Source: Mesocentrotus franciscanus | Taxonomy: Eukaryota > Echinodermata > Echinoidea > Camarodonta > Strongylocentrotidae | Direction of reading: 5' to 3' | Length of the DNA stretch: 64,000 bases | Assembly (NCBI GenBank): GCA_037976565.1 | Contig: CP137680.1 | Coordinates: 30,835,694-30,899,693, forward strand | Notes under the pieces: model-generated | The model's input: the letters and a program-made list of their open reading frames with translations, nothing else | Databases searched by the model: none | What the model was told of the DNA's origin: nothing | In this document: positions 1 through 12,935 of the stretch, piece after piece | How the letters are laid out: each line of letters begins with the position of its first letter | Numbering within the stretch: the first letter of the stretch is position 1 | Made by a program: the position numbers and the translations under genes

Positions 1-1080
1 AATTGATTATACACAGAATGGAATGTCCCATACATTAACCAATATAATAATAGCATAATAATTAGTAAAAGAGTCTTCCAACAGCAACTAATTTTATGTA
101 GTATGGTTTTGCTTTTACTCTCTGATTAAATTCAAAGGATTTTCTTTAAGATTCTGTCATTTCAAATAATTATTGTTAAACCATTCCCTGAATTTCCAAA
201 CATTCTTCTTTGGAATATGTCTCATCAAAGCTAAAAAAATGATTGGAGCTATTCATTTTGAATCATGTCCAAGATTTTCATGATTTTACAAGCCACAATC
301 ATCACATATAAATGGGAACAATGTAGCAAGTGAATCGATATTTACAACATTTTCTAACATGCTAATATTTCAAAACATTTTCCCCAGGGATGTAACATCC
401 CTTTTTCTAAGGTTGTTGAAACGAAACAAAATGTATCATTTAATTTTGCCCCATATGGCTTTAACCAACACTCTGGATTACATTACCTACAGACATGTAA
501 AGCCTACCGTATGGATGTACTATAATGTATGACTATGAAATATTTGGGGGAAATTGAAATGAGCTATGTAAGATTTAAAAGGTCAAACATATATAATTAT
601 ATAACATTATAAGTCGTCCGATTAGACTAATGTATACATTCCTGACCCTGATTTTGTTTTAAATGTAGTATTCATTTCACTTTTAAGAAGAAGTTCATTC
701 AGGAAAATTAACTTGTAATTTCAATCCAACCCCCATGCGATCCCCCCATAATTTGATCATAGTCAAAGGTCCATATTCTGAAAACGGTGAATTTTGTGTA
801 AAATGATGTTCATTGTCACAATAAACACTTAACATTGGAGCTTGCAGAGTTTATGCAAGGGCAATCAACTTTGCACAAACATCAACCAATGACTTGTCCT
901 AATTTTGATTTGTTATGACAATTAACATTGTGTATTACTAACATAAAAGATAACAGCGTGTTCAGAATGCCACACCGATAGTTTAGTGAGTTTTGTAGGC
1001 TTGATGTTATTTCCAGGGCATTTTGGGAGATTTAGCGCTTTCTCATTCCATGTTGGTATACCTTTGGTTCTGTTTCAACC
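1..1080. other. 3' flank of CCDC169, no gene seen
   Basis: AT-rich sequence downstream of the CCDC169 stop codon on the minus strand. It should hold that gene's 3' UTR. I found no canonical AATAAA on the minus strand here. An ATTAAA variant (TTTAAT on the plus strand, about 439-444) is the only weak poly(A) signal I noticed. No open frame or recognisable repeat. Confidence 0.5.
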
Positions 1081-1174
1081 TCATGCTGTGTCCAATTTGG
1101 GGAGTTTCTTCACAGCAGCAGTTTTCCTGATTGGACCTCTTCGTGGATCAATGATTCTCTGATTGTCAGGTACA
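1081..1174 (-). CDS. CCDC169 exon 7 (last, with stop)
   Basis: Begins after CCCAACAG and completes a split asparagine codon. It then encodes VPDNQRIIDPRRGPIRKT and a basic end before TGA at 1081-1083. The resemblance to the human C-terminus (NQ, then RRGP or KRGP, then KKT or RKT) confirms the final exon. Confidence 0.88.
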
Positions 1175-4100
1175 CTGTTGGGTAAAGATTAGAAGAAGAA
1201 AAATAAAATGAGCTCTAATTCACTGATTTAGCTGCTTTGCAGGAATGTTAGTGTTATAAAGAGAGGGGAGCAATCACCCAAATATAATTAGTTATAATTA
1301 TCCATAAATAATATAATAATTATAATTATTATTCAAAGACATAAAATAATCTGAGGGTACGAGGCATTCAACAGTGACAGGTTAAAGAACATGAAGGGGA
1401 AAGGTCACATCAATTTCTCTATGCAAGTACAAAGCTTGGTATTGTCACAAGAAATTTTAACCATTTATAGTTCAAGTGCATTTCTGAGGTATTTAACAAA
1501 AGTGATTTTGAAATCAAAGAGGTATTAATTAAAGGATACATGCATGGAACGCCAAATACAAAGCAATGGTTATATTTGTGTGTAAATGGCTCTGTTTAAA
1601 ACATTGAGGTACATGTATTGTATATATCAAACATGTTTCCATTTTAGAATCACAAAAAGGATTAATTTCACTTTCGTAACTTACCTGCGATACAATTACT
1701 GTAAGAGCGCTATATAAGTGTCAATATTGTATTGTATTGCACTTTTTTCTGTCAAAACCTACCACCCTCTCCCTTTCAATACTAGATTTGTATAATTATT
1801 TTCTAAAAGCTGACCACCCCCTTAATCTCTTTCACCTCCTCTCTTCATCTTTATCTCTTCACCTCTCCCCTTTTTAAACCTTCTGTAAGACTTTCATTTT
1901 TTGAAGGTAGATAAATAGCTTTGCACAACAGCTCACCTTCTTATCCTTCACTTCACTTCACTTTACTACAAGTGTTAATTCTGCTTCTTGAAGTTTTATG
2001 TCTTTACCACTGCCTAACATTTAAAGTGAATTGGTAACATTATTGAAGGTTGATGAAAAAACTGTGTAATTTTGTATGAAATGTTATTTATTATATATTC
2101 CTTCTACTGTACTTACCCTCTAACATGCAAAAAATTCTGAAGAAAAAATTCTCAAACCACAAACATATTTATGGTTTTCTTTGAAGGCGTCACTGTGCAA
2201 CACCCTCTAACAGTAAATTCTCCCAACCAATTTTTGAATTTTCCCAACTGTTTTTCCATGAAAATAAGACATAAAACAGGCTTTTAAAAATCTTTCAAAA
2301 CTTAGATGTTTGGACTGGTATATAGAGCCGATTAATTTCTTTGTGACGATTTACATTCACCTAAAATTTTATTAAATTATAATAACATAGTTGGGAGAAT
2401 TCAGGAATCGATCAGATCATTTTTTCCCAATTGTTATCATTAATAATGGCCTGTTTTCACTCAAACTTTCAGATTATCTTTAATTGTACATCTAGCATTG
2501 AAGTCACCACCTTAGCACCATTTTCTCTCATCTGAACAATATTACCAAGTCTGTTTAATGATGTAAATGTATATGAGAAGATACTAACTTTCTTCCAGGA
2601 GGTCTGCTGGCTGGAGTACTGTTATAGCTATCTCTAGGTGTACCCATATGACTGCCTTTCTTCTGACTTTGCTTGACCTTATCTTCTTCTAATCGAGCCT
2701 GATGAAAGAGGATAAAAGAAGGAAATGAAGAGAACAGCAAGAAAGAGGATGATTAGAATGAAAGACAGAAAAACAAATTGCTATTTTTCATAAAGTATGT
2801 CTGTATTTAAATGTCTTTTCATGTGGTAATGGTGTCTGATTGAATAGTGGGATAGAATCACATTAGATATTTTCTGGCAAATTTTTAAAGGTATTTTTCT
2901 CCTATTGTTATGTAACTCATTTCAACGTCTCTTCTACAAGCATAAAAAGGTAACCTATTTCACTCAGCGTTTGTTATCTTTATTTTCTAGCAAATAATCA
3001 CTTAAATATTATTAACATTTTCTTCAAAAAGCTGAAATGAATAAGGGCATTATTTCCGAAAGTTATTTTCTCATAAACTGAAAATACTTTTTTTTAAATG
3101 GAGCATGCTAAAACAGTCCAAGTCCTTCACTTTAAAATTCTGATTATGAAATTCTCAAATGAGTATATACCTCATCCTAGCAATAGTAAATCAAATGAAA
3201 ATAAAAATTAAAACTTGAAATATCTCAAAAAAGCCATGCCATGATTGGCCAATGTCACATACAAATATTTGAAATTGAAAGCAGCTTATAAATACTTACA
3301 TTCCTGAGTTCAGTCAAAAAGTTCTTCCTTGCTTCATGAGCTTTATGGAAAGCCTGTATTGAAATAAACATACACATTCCGATGTTGAACCTGTAATATG
3401 CACTGCTCATACCTACAGTAAATGTACCGTAATTCTATATGAACCAATATATACAGCATGTTTGATTTTTGCAAGGAATATACATGTACATGTATGATCT
3501 TTATTTCAAGAAAAGTGTTTCAAAATCTTCTGTATGTTCATTATTACTTAATGTTCATATTCTGCTTCCTCATACGAAAGAAGAAGCCTAATCACCTGTT
3601 GAAAGTTAAATGTTCTGAAAACTGCAGTGTATTTAACATATTAAATCAGACCAACCCTAGTAGATCCAATCCAATCCAATCCAAAAGATATTTGATATAC
3701 CCTGGTAGCGCCTTTTCCCTGCGGTTACAAAGCGCTGCACACACCACTCCACAATGTTTGGGCCACTTATAAACAAAAGTTAGAACAGAACTACATGTAC
3801 ATGTAGGAAATGCTCATTTAATTTTCTTATAATGCAATAAAAGGAAATAAAAAGAAAGTTTTAGAAAGAATAACAACAAAAAGTTAAGAAAATAAACATT
3901 CATTTTCACGAAGACAAAATAAGAATGCTATCTGTAACACTAGCTACCAATTAATTAACTCTTAAATCATATATATATCATCATAACTAGAGGTATAATC
4001 CAAAGGGACTTCATACCAATGTAATTACCCAAATAATCTTGCTTCCAATATTCTTTGGGACTCAAGTTGCAAGTACTGCAGACTACAATGTATATTCAAA

Positions 4101-7100
4101 AATAAGGGAATGAATTTCAATGCTGTGTCATTTAAATGCAAAAAAGGCCAACAACAACAACAGGAACAACAAAAACAATAGCAAAAAGCAATGTTAATGA
4201 CGAAAGTACCTTAGATTCTTGATCTAGCCTCCAGTCATAGTCCCTCAGCTGGCTATTGTAACTGTTTTTCTCACGTTCTAGTTCTTTAACCAGTTTCCTT
4301 AAGCTTGCCTAATAATGAAACAAATTATTAAAAAAAACATTCTTTTATTTATATCTAATTATGTTGAAAAATTCCTCACAAACAAATCATTCATACAGTT
4401 ATCAAGAACAAGTAGAAGAAATCTTATAAAAGAAGCATACATGTATAGACTTGTTTATTTTAAAGTGGTTCTTATCAAACGGCACTAAATAACACTTACT
4501 GGTAATCAAAATCTGTACCAGTAAATGATCAAATACCTAGTAAAATCACTGTAGCTTGACCACTACAAAGCAATCAAATTTCATGAACTTTGTATCAATC
4601 ATTAATTGCCATAAATTTTAGTAAACACATGTTAAAAGATACACCTACAATAGGATGGACTGTATTTTAAATAATATAGGAACATGATGATTCCAAGAAC
4701 AGGCTTCTGCCTTGGTAACCATCTACTTGAAACAACAATTGCAATATCAAATTTTGGGGAGGTAGAATCAATGACGGCTTAGTTTGTCCAACTATCATTA
4801 CGCCAAAGAATGTGACTATTTGAGGGCTAACCTATAGGCACACATTTGGATAACCTGGGACATCAATCACATCTTGTTTCACCAGAGCTTCCAAATATGG
4901 CCTCCCTTGAAAGGTTATTTTCAATACCTCAACCCAATTTTTTTTTCCTTGAAGAGAAAAGTTCAAGGGCCTGTCTGGACTCTGGAGGGGTACATGGGCT
5001 ATTTCATTTCGGTTTATGATCATTATATGATACATACAGGGGGGAGGAGGGATGCCCTTTGACTTGGTATATTTGTTCATATATACTTGATAACTGACCT
5101 CTGAGAGGTCATCAAAAGCCTTGAGTTCTTCACTGAATCCATCTTTAGAGCTCTCTTTAGCCTTTTCCAATTTGTCTCTGAGAAAAAGAAGCTGCTTTTC
5201 AAGTAGAGCATTGAGTTCCTCCTGGGTCTCAAACCGAGTTTTCCATTCATTGCCTGTAAATAGAGGTGAAATATTCCATATAGTCAAACCTGTCTATAGC
5301 GACCGCCCAAGGGAAACACAAAAAGTGGTCTTTGTAGACAGGTGGTCTTTGTAGACAGGTTCCTTTGGTACATGTTTCAATGAGAAACCATTTTCAAGGG
5401 AAACAAAAAATGTGGTCTTTGTAGACAGCTAGGTGGTCTTTGTAGACAGGTGGTCACTAAAGCAGGTTTCACTGTATATACATGTTAACAGGTACAATTT
5501 CAAACCAAGGAGCTTCAAAGACAAATATAATACAACTACAATTGTATTAGTTTCAATCATCTATCATATTAAAATTATTAGGAGTATATTTATTTTACTC
5601 TGGCTTATTTTCATTTCATAACAAAACTTTCAAAAGATTTATAAGAACATATTTCTCATGGATCCACATTCTGCTATTTTCTACTCCTTCCAGGGGTAAA
5701 AGTACTGATAGTAGGGCAGATTATTTGGCTTTTTAAATACTAATTATAGACATTGCAATTATGGTTGCAATCTAGGGGGAATGATAAAATTAAGTCCCCA
5801 TCAATAATAATGGGAAAGGGTTTTTTTATCTTATTTTATTTACTATTTTATTATCATTATTATTTGTATTTCCTCCCCCCTTTTTTTGGGGGAGGGCACC
5901 TTAACAAGAATCTGAGCATTTTCTTTACTTGAACACTACAATATGCTAGTATCCAGATGGTGATACATTTCTTTTTTAAATTTTGAACCAAGAATTCATA
6001 AATGTACATGTACTGTATATATACATGTAAATATCAGCTTTTATAAATTAGATATTAATAATGTGGTTACTCTTTGTTTCATGTTAATGAAACTGTGGGC
6101 TATAATACTGGTGACCTTTGTGTGTGTGTGACAATCACTGACCTTCATCCAAAATGCAATCATATCTCTTTTCCAATTCCTCCATAGTTGTTTCTAGCTC
6201 TAACATTGAGCTCTCAAGCATGACACTGCAAGGAAAACAAAACATACAAATTATAAATTTAAAATTTGTTTTGAGAGAAAATGGTATATTCTTCAACTGT
6301 ACATGATTCTAAAATTTCAATCATGGGGAAGGTTGTTTATTTGGGCAGCAAGATATAAACAAACTAAAAGTGCTAAAAATTACATTCATTATAAATACAT
6401 GTGTAATTAAATACACATTTGCATATTTCTGACTTACCGTTATGCATATGGCCATGGATGCTACTAATATTCAGTATCAGCAGAATATTGAGAAAAATTG
6501 GATTAAAGTAATTTTATTTACAAGCATCAAAATGCTATCTTTTATTACATTAAAAATCTTGAAGATTTTACTTTAATTAGCCAAAGTTTAGGCTAAACTA
6601 GTCTATGTAACATGAATGATTGCACAGATATCGGAACCTTTGACTTCACATGGTCACGATGGTGCTAGTGCAGTTTCACTCAGCCACCAGGCGTGCTTCA
6701 CCATTTTGTCACAAGCATTGTTTTCCTCATTGCCACTCAACAGATTTTACATATAATAATTGTGGAAACTAGTGTGTGTGTGATGAAATGAAGCAGACCC
6801 ATGCGGAAGTGGTCTGGAATAAGGTGTACCGTCTAGATCTAGTGCCGATCTCTTAGCATACACACACTCATCAGTCTGCAAGAATCTTCAACTGTGAAGG
6901 AGGCAGACTCCACCCGAAGAAGAAGAAGAAGATCTTTGTACATGTATCTGCAATGTCAAAATGACACACTCACACAGCTGCGTTTTCTTCTTGTGAAATT
7001 GAATATGACAATCATTGATGATTGATAATGTTCTTGCTCAAAATCAAATTTCAATGAAAATTTCGGCACAATTCCTCTTTAGAAAATTAGAAATAATATC

Positions 7101-7354
7101 AGAGGAAGCATTAGAGGAATACTAAAGAAAATAATTTACAATTTCAAGTCAAATCTTAGGTGTACGTGTGCAGACATGGGCTTCCCATCACACCCTCCCC
7201 TTCATTCGCAGCATAAATTTACACATGTGGGACTGGCCTTGATAATTGCATTGGTAATTTCGTACCTCATCTGCTTCTCTTGTTCGATTTCCGCACGAAT
7301 TTTGTCGACATCATCATCATCTGCAGATGGTTCCCTTCCTCTCTTATTTGCCAT
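1081..7354 (-). CDS. CCDC169 ortholog, coiled-coil protein (complete, 7 exons)
   Basis: Seven minus-strand exons (7266-7354, 6143-6225, 5099-5253, 4210-4308, 3300-3353, 2589-2698, 1081-1174) join with consistent phases and GT-AG borders into 684 nt, a 227-residue protein plus stop. Human CCDC169 is 214 residues. The match runs through the conserved core: the motif GNEWKTRFETQEELN (human form GSEWKTRYETQLELN), then a heptad-rich region with LVKELEREK and RLDQESK, and a basic tail with DPRRGPIRKT like the human end. The start is the first ATG after an in-frame TGA six bases upstream. The whole protein is predicted coiled coil, with an acidic run (DDDD) near residue 12. No signal peptide or membrane segment is seen. 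The molecular function of the family is not established; vertebrate copies are testis-enriched. It is transcribed away from MYCBP2. Confidence 0.92.
2589..2698 (-). CDS. CCDC169 exon 6
   Basis: 110 nt, 36 codons plus two bases. Encodes a lysine- and serine-rich segment (ARLEEDKVKQSQKKG, then TPASRPPGR). Acceptor TTCATCAG, donor GTTAGT. The following intron (1175-2588) carries TTCTCCCAA / TTGGGAGAA inverted words near 2220 and 2390, suggesting an old mobile-element remnant, and little else. Confidence 0.85.
3300..3353 (-). CDS. CCDC169 exon 5
   Basis: A short phase-0 exon of 18 codons, AFHKAHEARKNFLTELRN, matching the human segment AYHRTNNERRSYIAEMSQ. Acceptor ATACAG, donor GTAAGT. It ends the main coiled coil. 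Confidence 0.88.
4210..4308 (-). CDS. CCDC169 exon 4
   Basis: Exactly 33 codons in phase 0, encoding a charged heptad helix with LVKELEREKNSYNSQL and RLDQESK, aligned with LKQLEKEKRSLESQV and RLEQESK of the human protein. Acceptor ATTAG, donor GTACTT. The next intron (3354-4209) has a CAA-rich stretch near 4150 and a SINE-tail-like fragment near 3700. Confidence 0.9.
5099..5253 (-). CDS. CCDC169 exon 3 (family core)
   Basis: Contains the family signature: glycine then NEWKTRFETQEELN, followed by the heptad run LLEKQLLFLRDKLEKAKES. This is the block that identifies the gene. Acceptor TTTACAG, donor GTCAGT, 155 nt. Reading on past the donor the frame stays open but becomes unlike the family, so the splice is preferred. 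The next intron (4309-5098) holds nothing recognised. Confidence 0.92.
5281..5476. mobile_element. Tc1/mariner-type MITE, copy 1
   Basis: A 196-bp element with terminal inverted repeats CAGTNAAACCTGC (first base of the left end mutated) next to TA. Inside are repeated words of the type GGTCTTTGTAGACAGG. The same element occurs at 61574-61770 and 63516-63700. It lies in a CCDC169 intron and stops 25 bp short of the exon 3 acceptor on that strand, so the branch point may lie inside the element. Confidence 0.8.
5871..5897. repeat. C6-T7-G5 hairpin
   Basis: A run of C, a run of T and a run of G bordered by CCT and AGG, forming a short perfect foldback in a CCDC169 intron. A similar structure is at 16438-16470. 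Confidence 0.6.
6143..6225 (-). CDS. CCDC169 exon 2
   Basis: Contributes 83 nt in phase 2 and ends in phase 1. It encodes an acidic leucine-rich helix (LESSMLELETTMEELEKRY) that starts the coiled coil. Acceptor TTGCAG, donor GTCAGT. The following intron (5254-6142) contains a Tc1/mariner-type MITE and a C-T-G hairpin. Confidence 0.9.
7266..7354 (-). CDS. CCDC169 exon 1 (coding part)
   Basis: Encodes residues 1-29 plus two bases, beginning MANKRGREPSADDDD and ending in EIEQEKQM, followed by a GTACGA donor. The N-terminus is short and charged. The next intron (6226-7265) is about 1 kb; I see nothing in it beyond AT-rich sequence and a short GAA-rich stretch near 6920. Confidence 0.88.
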
Positions 7355-7458
7355 GACGACTCAATGATAGAACACACATCAGAGTAAATAATACACCATC
7401 AAATTCTGGGCACGAAAAAAATGTCTTGTTGCCAGGAGAAAGCTTCCCTTGACAATGA

Positions 7459-7466
7459 TGACGTCA
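7459..7466. promoter_or_regulatory. CRE, TGACGTCA
   Basis: A perfect cAMP-response element palindrome about 105 bp upstream of the CCDC169 start codon. CREB/CREM-bound CREs are common in promoters of testis-expressed genes, which fits the family. A GC-rich stretch follows at about 7513-7548. The role is inferred from sequence and position only. Confidence 0.55.
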
Positions 7467-8729
7467 CAATGCGAAAAGTGAGAAAAGTGATGGGCTACAT
7501 TAATTTTGTCTATGGCCGGGGGTCGCCGGGCGCGGGCGGCAGGCTTGACTCTTTTTTTGGACTGGTGTGGATCGAGATAGCTGTAATAAATGTTATTTGT
7601 CATTGACAATCATTATTAATCAATCAAAATTAATAGGGAGGAGAGGAAATACATTTAATATGCATGCAAACTGACATTTAATTGTTTTGTTCACTGATGT
7701 AATATAGGCCTACTGATTTAGACTAGATGCCATGCAAGAGGAGATCTAGATATGGAAGTGATAACTATTGTGACCGAAGAAAAATTTCTAGATCTACGAT
7801 GATTGTTTTGCCTCCAAACTTTATTTCCATAACGACGTAATTTCCCATCTCTTAAAAATATAAAATACAAAAATTTGATACACAAGAGAAGAGGTCGATT
7901 TAGCACATACCCCCAACAAAAAAAAAACATCAACGTATGAAAAGATGGAAGAGAATCTCATTATAAATAACTTATTTAAAGCTACTGGTGTGATAAAAAT
8001 TCACTATGTCCCCTGCCCAGCTACAAATTCCTCAGTGGAGGGGATATAAGTTAGCTAGGAGGGGTGACCCATCATTTAAAGTTTGAGATTATGAGGGGAT
8101 CGACTTTCTGAAATGATACTTTATAATGGTAATATCTTTATGAGAAAAAAAACACCGAATAAAATATCAAAATTATATAATTATTCGGGCACGCCTTGCT
8201 GACCGCAAATGGAGTAAAGATTGCTCGACTATTGATGGTTTCAAAATTCTCGGGGGCTGAAGACCCTAGCCCCACTCTATGCCTATATTGCCAGGACAGG
8301 GACATATGAAATGTAAAATCGAAAAGCAACCGATTGTGGATGTAAGAAGTAAGCATTTTGGGTTCTATTAATCACATTCGATTTCTAGAATGTTTCATTT
8401 GAAAAAAGGAACCAACTACCTCTCATTACATGGGCACCGGAACGGCTTTGGCCCTCCTAAAAAAGGAACATGAAACTGCCCAAGCCTTCTTAGGAGTAAC
8501 CACCCCTCCCCCACCCCTCCTGATGGAAGAAAATCGGAATTCGCCCTGGAAGATAGTGATAAAGAGAATTTGAGTGTACATCTAGGCCCGACGAGGTTCC
8601 CGTCGTGGTATTTTTTTTCTTTCTATATTTATCTTTTCCTATTTCCATTCATTTATATATCAACTAATTAAATTGATTAATTCCTTATATTTAATTATTT
8701 ATTTATTTATTTCATTAAGCGTGTGTGTG

Positions 8730-8900
8730 TATTGGGCTTTTACAGACGTGTATCAATCAGATATGATTATTTACGTCTGGGGACCGACCTTTAACGTCAC
8801 CATCCGAAAGACGTGACTCAGTTTCGAACTTGCGTCCTCGGCTGAATCAGTTTGTAACTTCCACTGTTAGCTGGATTACAGGCGCACGCCACAACGCCTA
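8730..8900. repeat. Dispersed repeat, possible SINE (copy 1)
   Basis: Shares blocks with 17947-18140: TTTTACAGACG, TGATTATTTACGTCTGGG and CTTTAACGTCACCATCC, followed by a B-box-like GTTTCGAAC. Copies at two unrelated sites show it is mobile. The class is uncertain; the B-box-like word hints at a pol III-derived SINE. It is surrounded by ATTT microsatellite. Confidence 0.6.
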
Positions 8901-10375
8901 GTTATTTATTTATGTAATTATATATGCATTTATTTATATATTTATTCTTGGTTGATAATTTTTTTTTAATATTCATGTATTTGATTATTCATCTATCTAT
9001 TTATATATCTATCTACAATCTATCTACGTTATGTTTTGTTTCCTACAATCCTTCCTCACTAATAATAGGGAGTCTGAACTGAAGGGCCGATGGGATTCCG
9101 AGTCCCGAAATTAGGAAAATTTAATGTCGAAATAAATGTGTCCCTCCCCTTTACATACAATTCACTGAATCCGCCCGTAAAATAAGATCGAGTACTATAG
9201 CTGCATCAAACATATTTTTTCTTCACAGGACTGTGAGCTAAATTCCAAACCATGTTGAAAATAGAATATTTCATGACATTTTTGTAATGATTGTTCGCGT
9301 TAAGGTACCGTCAAGTGACAAATATGGACTTTGCCGAATGGTTATAAATGCAACAGGAATGAAAGTTTCGCTTTCAGCCAAATTGCGGACGCCCTCTTTG
9401 CGCAAAGCAAGTTGTAATGAGAACAGTAGCAGTCAACATTCTTTCAATCAACTGTGTATATTCTGTATTAAAATTTATTTTACGCTAATCCATAATTATT
9501 GTCGATTCCTTTTTTCTTCTTTCTCCTTATCCATGTATTTTCTTTTCCAATTAGTGTAAATACATATACACTAGTATTTGCTAACTTGCTAACTGAGACT
9601 GTCAAAGCCAAAGACTGTCAAAAGATGGGCCATTCTATGCTCTCACTATTATTAGTCTTACATTACAACGAGCGCATATAAATAATAAAATATGTATGTG
9701 TGACTTTTGTTCACCCCCATAAACATGTCATTTTATAAAGTGCATAATTGCAAGTTGCCGCGGGAACAGCGGTTAGTCTATAATAGGGTGACTGATTGAC
9801 ATAATTTCGCCAGGGGAACTGGGGTTAACGTCGCTCGCGCAAATTAATGTCAACTTTCCCGTTTTTACATTTTTCAAGCGAGTAAAGTAAATGAGCAAAA
9901 ATTTGATACTTTTCATTGACAATATTTTGTTTGTCATAAAATATACTAGATTATAACCCCCCGTCAAAATAATATACGGTGGCTGATGCACAAAATAATA
10001 TTAAGTTTATAGACGGGTACCCGATATGTATGATATTCCAAAACTTTCGGGAAGGGTCTGCAGGCTCCTAGGTCACTCCCCTTCCCCGGCCGGCGCCCCA
10101 GCTCTACCACCTCGTACGCCGGGGGGGGGGTGTAGAAACAGTGGCGTATAAAACTACAGGGACAAATCCCTCTAAATTGAGAGAAATACAGGGAGACGGG
10201 AGATGACGTAAAAGGAAGAAGAGACCGCGTCCTCACATACGCTTCATAGCTCCCATACGTCAATCAACATCATTATTCTCTTGCATTATTTTGATGCCCC
10301 ATTGACACCAGTGATATCTTCATGTCTAAACACACACAATACGGCACTGTGAGTGGTGTAGAAGCTGCGGAGGCA

Positions 10376-10465
10376 TGCCCCATCCCCCCGGCCCACCCCC
10401 GGCCAACCCTCCGGCCCACCCTCCGGCCCACTCCCGGCCCACCCCCGGCCCCCGACCCCCTCCCC
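10376..10465. repeat. C-rich minisatellite, (CCGGCCCACCC)n
   Basis: Imperfect tandem copies of an 11-bp CCGGCCCACCC unit, followed by further C runs. The complementary strand has repeated G-runs that could form a G-quadruplex. It is in the intergenic region, 2.7 kb upstream of MYCBP2. Confidence 0.75.
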
Positions 10466-10799
10466 AAACCAGTCGAGTGGCGTAAAGCGAATGGGAAAAG
10501 AGGAGAAAAGGCGGAGAAGAAGGAAATAGAGATAAAAATACTATAATAACAGGTAACGTAAGAAAATAATAATAATAAAAAAGAAGATTCTTTTCCACAC
10601 CCTCCCGCACTTTATAACAATATAGAGGATCCATCGGGGGCTAAGGTCATTGACAAATTCCCATGGTATATTTTTAGGGGGTCCTCCTCCGAAAATCTGG
10701 GGAGAAAATGCAAATAAGGAAGAAAAAAGGAGCCTGTGAGTGTTCATTCGATGCAACATCATATAGTCTCCACCAAGTGCCAGGAGTAGCAATGTGTCA

Positions 10800-10866
10800 G
10801 ACATGAGCGCTATATAAATATACAAGACTCCACTATTATCATCATTATTATTATTATTATTATTAT
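10800..10866. repeat. SINE 3'-end-like module with (TTA)n
   Basis: GAGCGCTATATAAA followed by a run of ATT repeats. The same pairing of a GCGC-TATATA word with ATT or AAT repeats recurs at 41568-41645, 50735-50770 and, in a variant form, 62075-62152. This suggests a common SINE tail. Confidence 0.6.
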
Positions 10867-12912
10867 TCAAGATTTCACTTCTCCAGAATGGAAAATCTCG
10901 CTCGGTCGCTACGCTCCCTCATACTCATAGCAAACAGGCATAAGGTAGAATTTCAACTGTAAGTATGAAGCAGTAAGTGGAATAAATAATCCTTCTTCAT
11001 ATATGGGACAGGGGTGAGACAAGAGCACTTATTAATGATCAATATCTCTGAGCGAAATAAAGCTAAATAATTCATCCTCATTTGATTGCTATTGCGATGT
11101 AACGACATTCTTTTACATAACAAGGCCTGAAATTTTGCTCACTTAAAAAAATATATATTGTCAGCCCCTGAGCCCCTGCATGCATCTATAGTCATCTCTA
11201 TAAACCTTTGAAAAACATCTATTGAACAGGAGTGTCACGAGGATCGGACAAACCCCCGTTGAAGGCACCAAGCCCCATGGTGCAGTGGTTATGCCACAGG
11301 CAAAATTAGAATTAAATCACAACATGTATATAATCCAGTGAATTATTTTCTCTTCCACCAGAGTTACCTACATAATTAAAAAACCAATCAGCTCTGCATG
11401 TCCGATGTTGCAAACTTCATATTGGCGTATCCATACATAGCTATAGGGGAGGGGTTAATAGATATTTTGGCAGTCCTACAAAACAGACCAATAGTGCAAG
11501 TTTATCGACTGTCCCTGACCCTAATGGGGGGGGGGCGACCGCCTCACTCTATGCTGTATATCAATGATAAGATTGACCTCTTGGGAACTTTATGTACTGG
11601 GCGAAATCAATTATGTTTGTAGATGTAAAGAAACAGAATATAGGGGACTCTAATGTTTTCAAGTATTTCACCATCAACGATGATCATTATCAGATTTACT
11701 TTGAACTCGATTCCCATTCCAATAAACCAAACTGAATAAATCAAATCAAATCAATTTTCTTGAATTAGAATCCACAATTTTGGATTATCTTCGATATACA
11801 AACGCATATACAAAAAAGGAATCAAAATGTGTTACACATCAAATTGACCAGTATAAAATAATTAATACACGATTAAAAAAGGAGAATCAAATACACAATT
11901 ATAGGGATACTTCATCAATGTAATTACTACAAGTTGAATATAAACAGGATGTGACATACACTGGAAACACAGCCCTGAGCAAAATTGATTAGAGGATATT
12001 AATTTTTCCAATTAACGGCAAAATACAATGATTCAAAAAAGTGTGTAATAAAATATCAATAAAATGGGAAAACAATAAATAAAAACTTTTGTTCAATGGA
12101 ATATTGGAAGGTTGCATGGCGGGATTTCTCGAAAATCTATTTCGGGGAAAATTTGCAGGGAATCAAGAAAATGTCCTTTCTTACAATTCTTATCCATTCA
12201 TGTATTTCAGAATTCAGTATACCTAGTATCGTATTTTGATTAAATACAAATTTGCAACTTTTGCCAAATTTTCGGGTACACAACCGTTTGTGCAGCCTTA
12301 AAAGTCAATTTGCCTACATAATAGTTTTAATTTTTGAGCCAGTAATTTTGTGTATGTCTAGTGAATCTGAGAAGGAAAATAACATGACAGAGGCGGATAC
12401 AGAATTTTGTTAAAGAGTGGGCACCGTATACGGTATAGGCCTATTCCTAAAATTTGGAAAAAGCAGAAAAATGTCGTCACCTCACGGGATTGGGGGGGGG
12501 GCACAAATTTGGCATGGTGAATAAAGACATGCCACTTGAGTTTCAAAGGGGGCGGGGTAACGGTCGGTTGTGCCCCACCCCTACTCCAGTGCAATGGGGC
12601 CATACCCAAGACTTTATACAACACAGAAAATGATATAGGCACTGCAGCCATGGATTCAAGTTATTGTATAGGCCGACTTTTGAGAGACAAAAATACTAAG
12701 GGCAGATAATTACTGCATGCATTTTTCTCTCAGCAGTAATGTTTCTGTAATGAAGAACACCAATAAAAAAGATAAGTGAATCTCGTATCGACGCTCATTA
12801 TTAATCTTATTAAGTGCTGGGATTAATAGTTTCACAGTTTGTAAACAAAACTTGGGACAGTCCCTGAAATCTATTTCTATCCGAAACGTCACATAGCGGA
12901 CGTCGCACCCTC

Positions 12913-12927
12913 TACCCACAATGCATG
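12913..12927 (+). promoter_or_regulatory. ZNF143/Staf-like site upstream of MYCBP2
   Basis: TACCCACAATGCATG matches the known ZNF143 (Staf) binding site core CCCANNATGC. It is about 200 bp upstream of the MYCBP2 start codon, a usual position for this promoter-bound factor. Together with the neighbouring YY1-like word it points to a TATA-less housekeeping-type promoter. No binding is proven. Confidence 0.6.
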
Positions 12928-12935
12928 TAACAATT

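Larger units (their letters stand above)
7355..12912. other. Intergenic region between CCDC169 and MYCBP2
   Basis: About 5.6 kb between two divergently transcribed genes with no credible coding frame. It holds a CRE and GC-rich patch near CCDC169, a dispersed repeat at 8730-8900 set in ATTT-rich sequence, a C-rich minisatellite at 10376-10465, a SINE-like tail with a TTA microsatellite at 10800-10866, and several G or C homopolymer runs. It should contain both promoters; enhancers cannot be seen by eye. Confidence 0.7.

Noticed and set aside
7425..7440. RFX X-box upstream of CCDC169
   Set aside because: Only the GTTGCC half is present; the second half (RGYAAC) is missing.
10322..10546. Proline-rich open frame
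   Set aside because: Product of a C-rich minisatellite; frames on both strands are open for the same reason.
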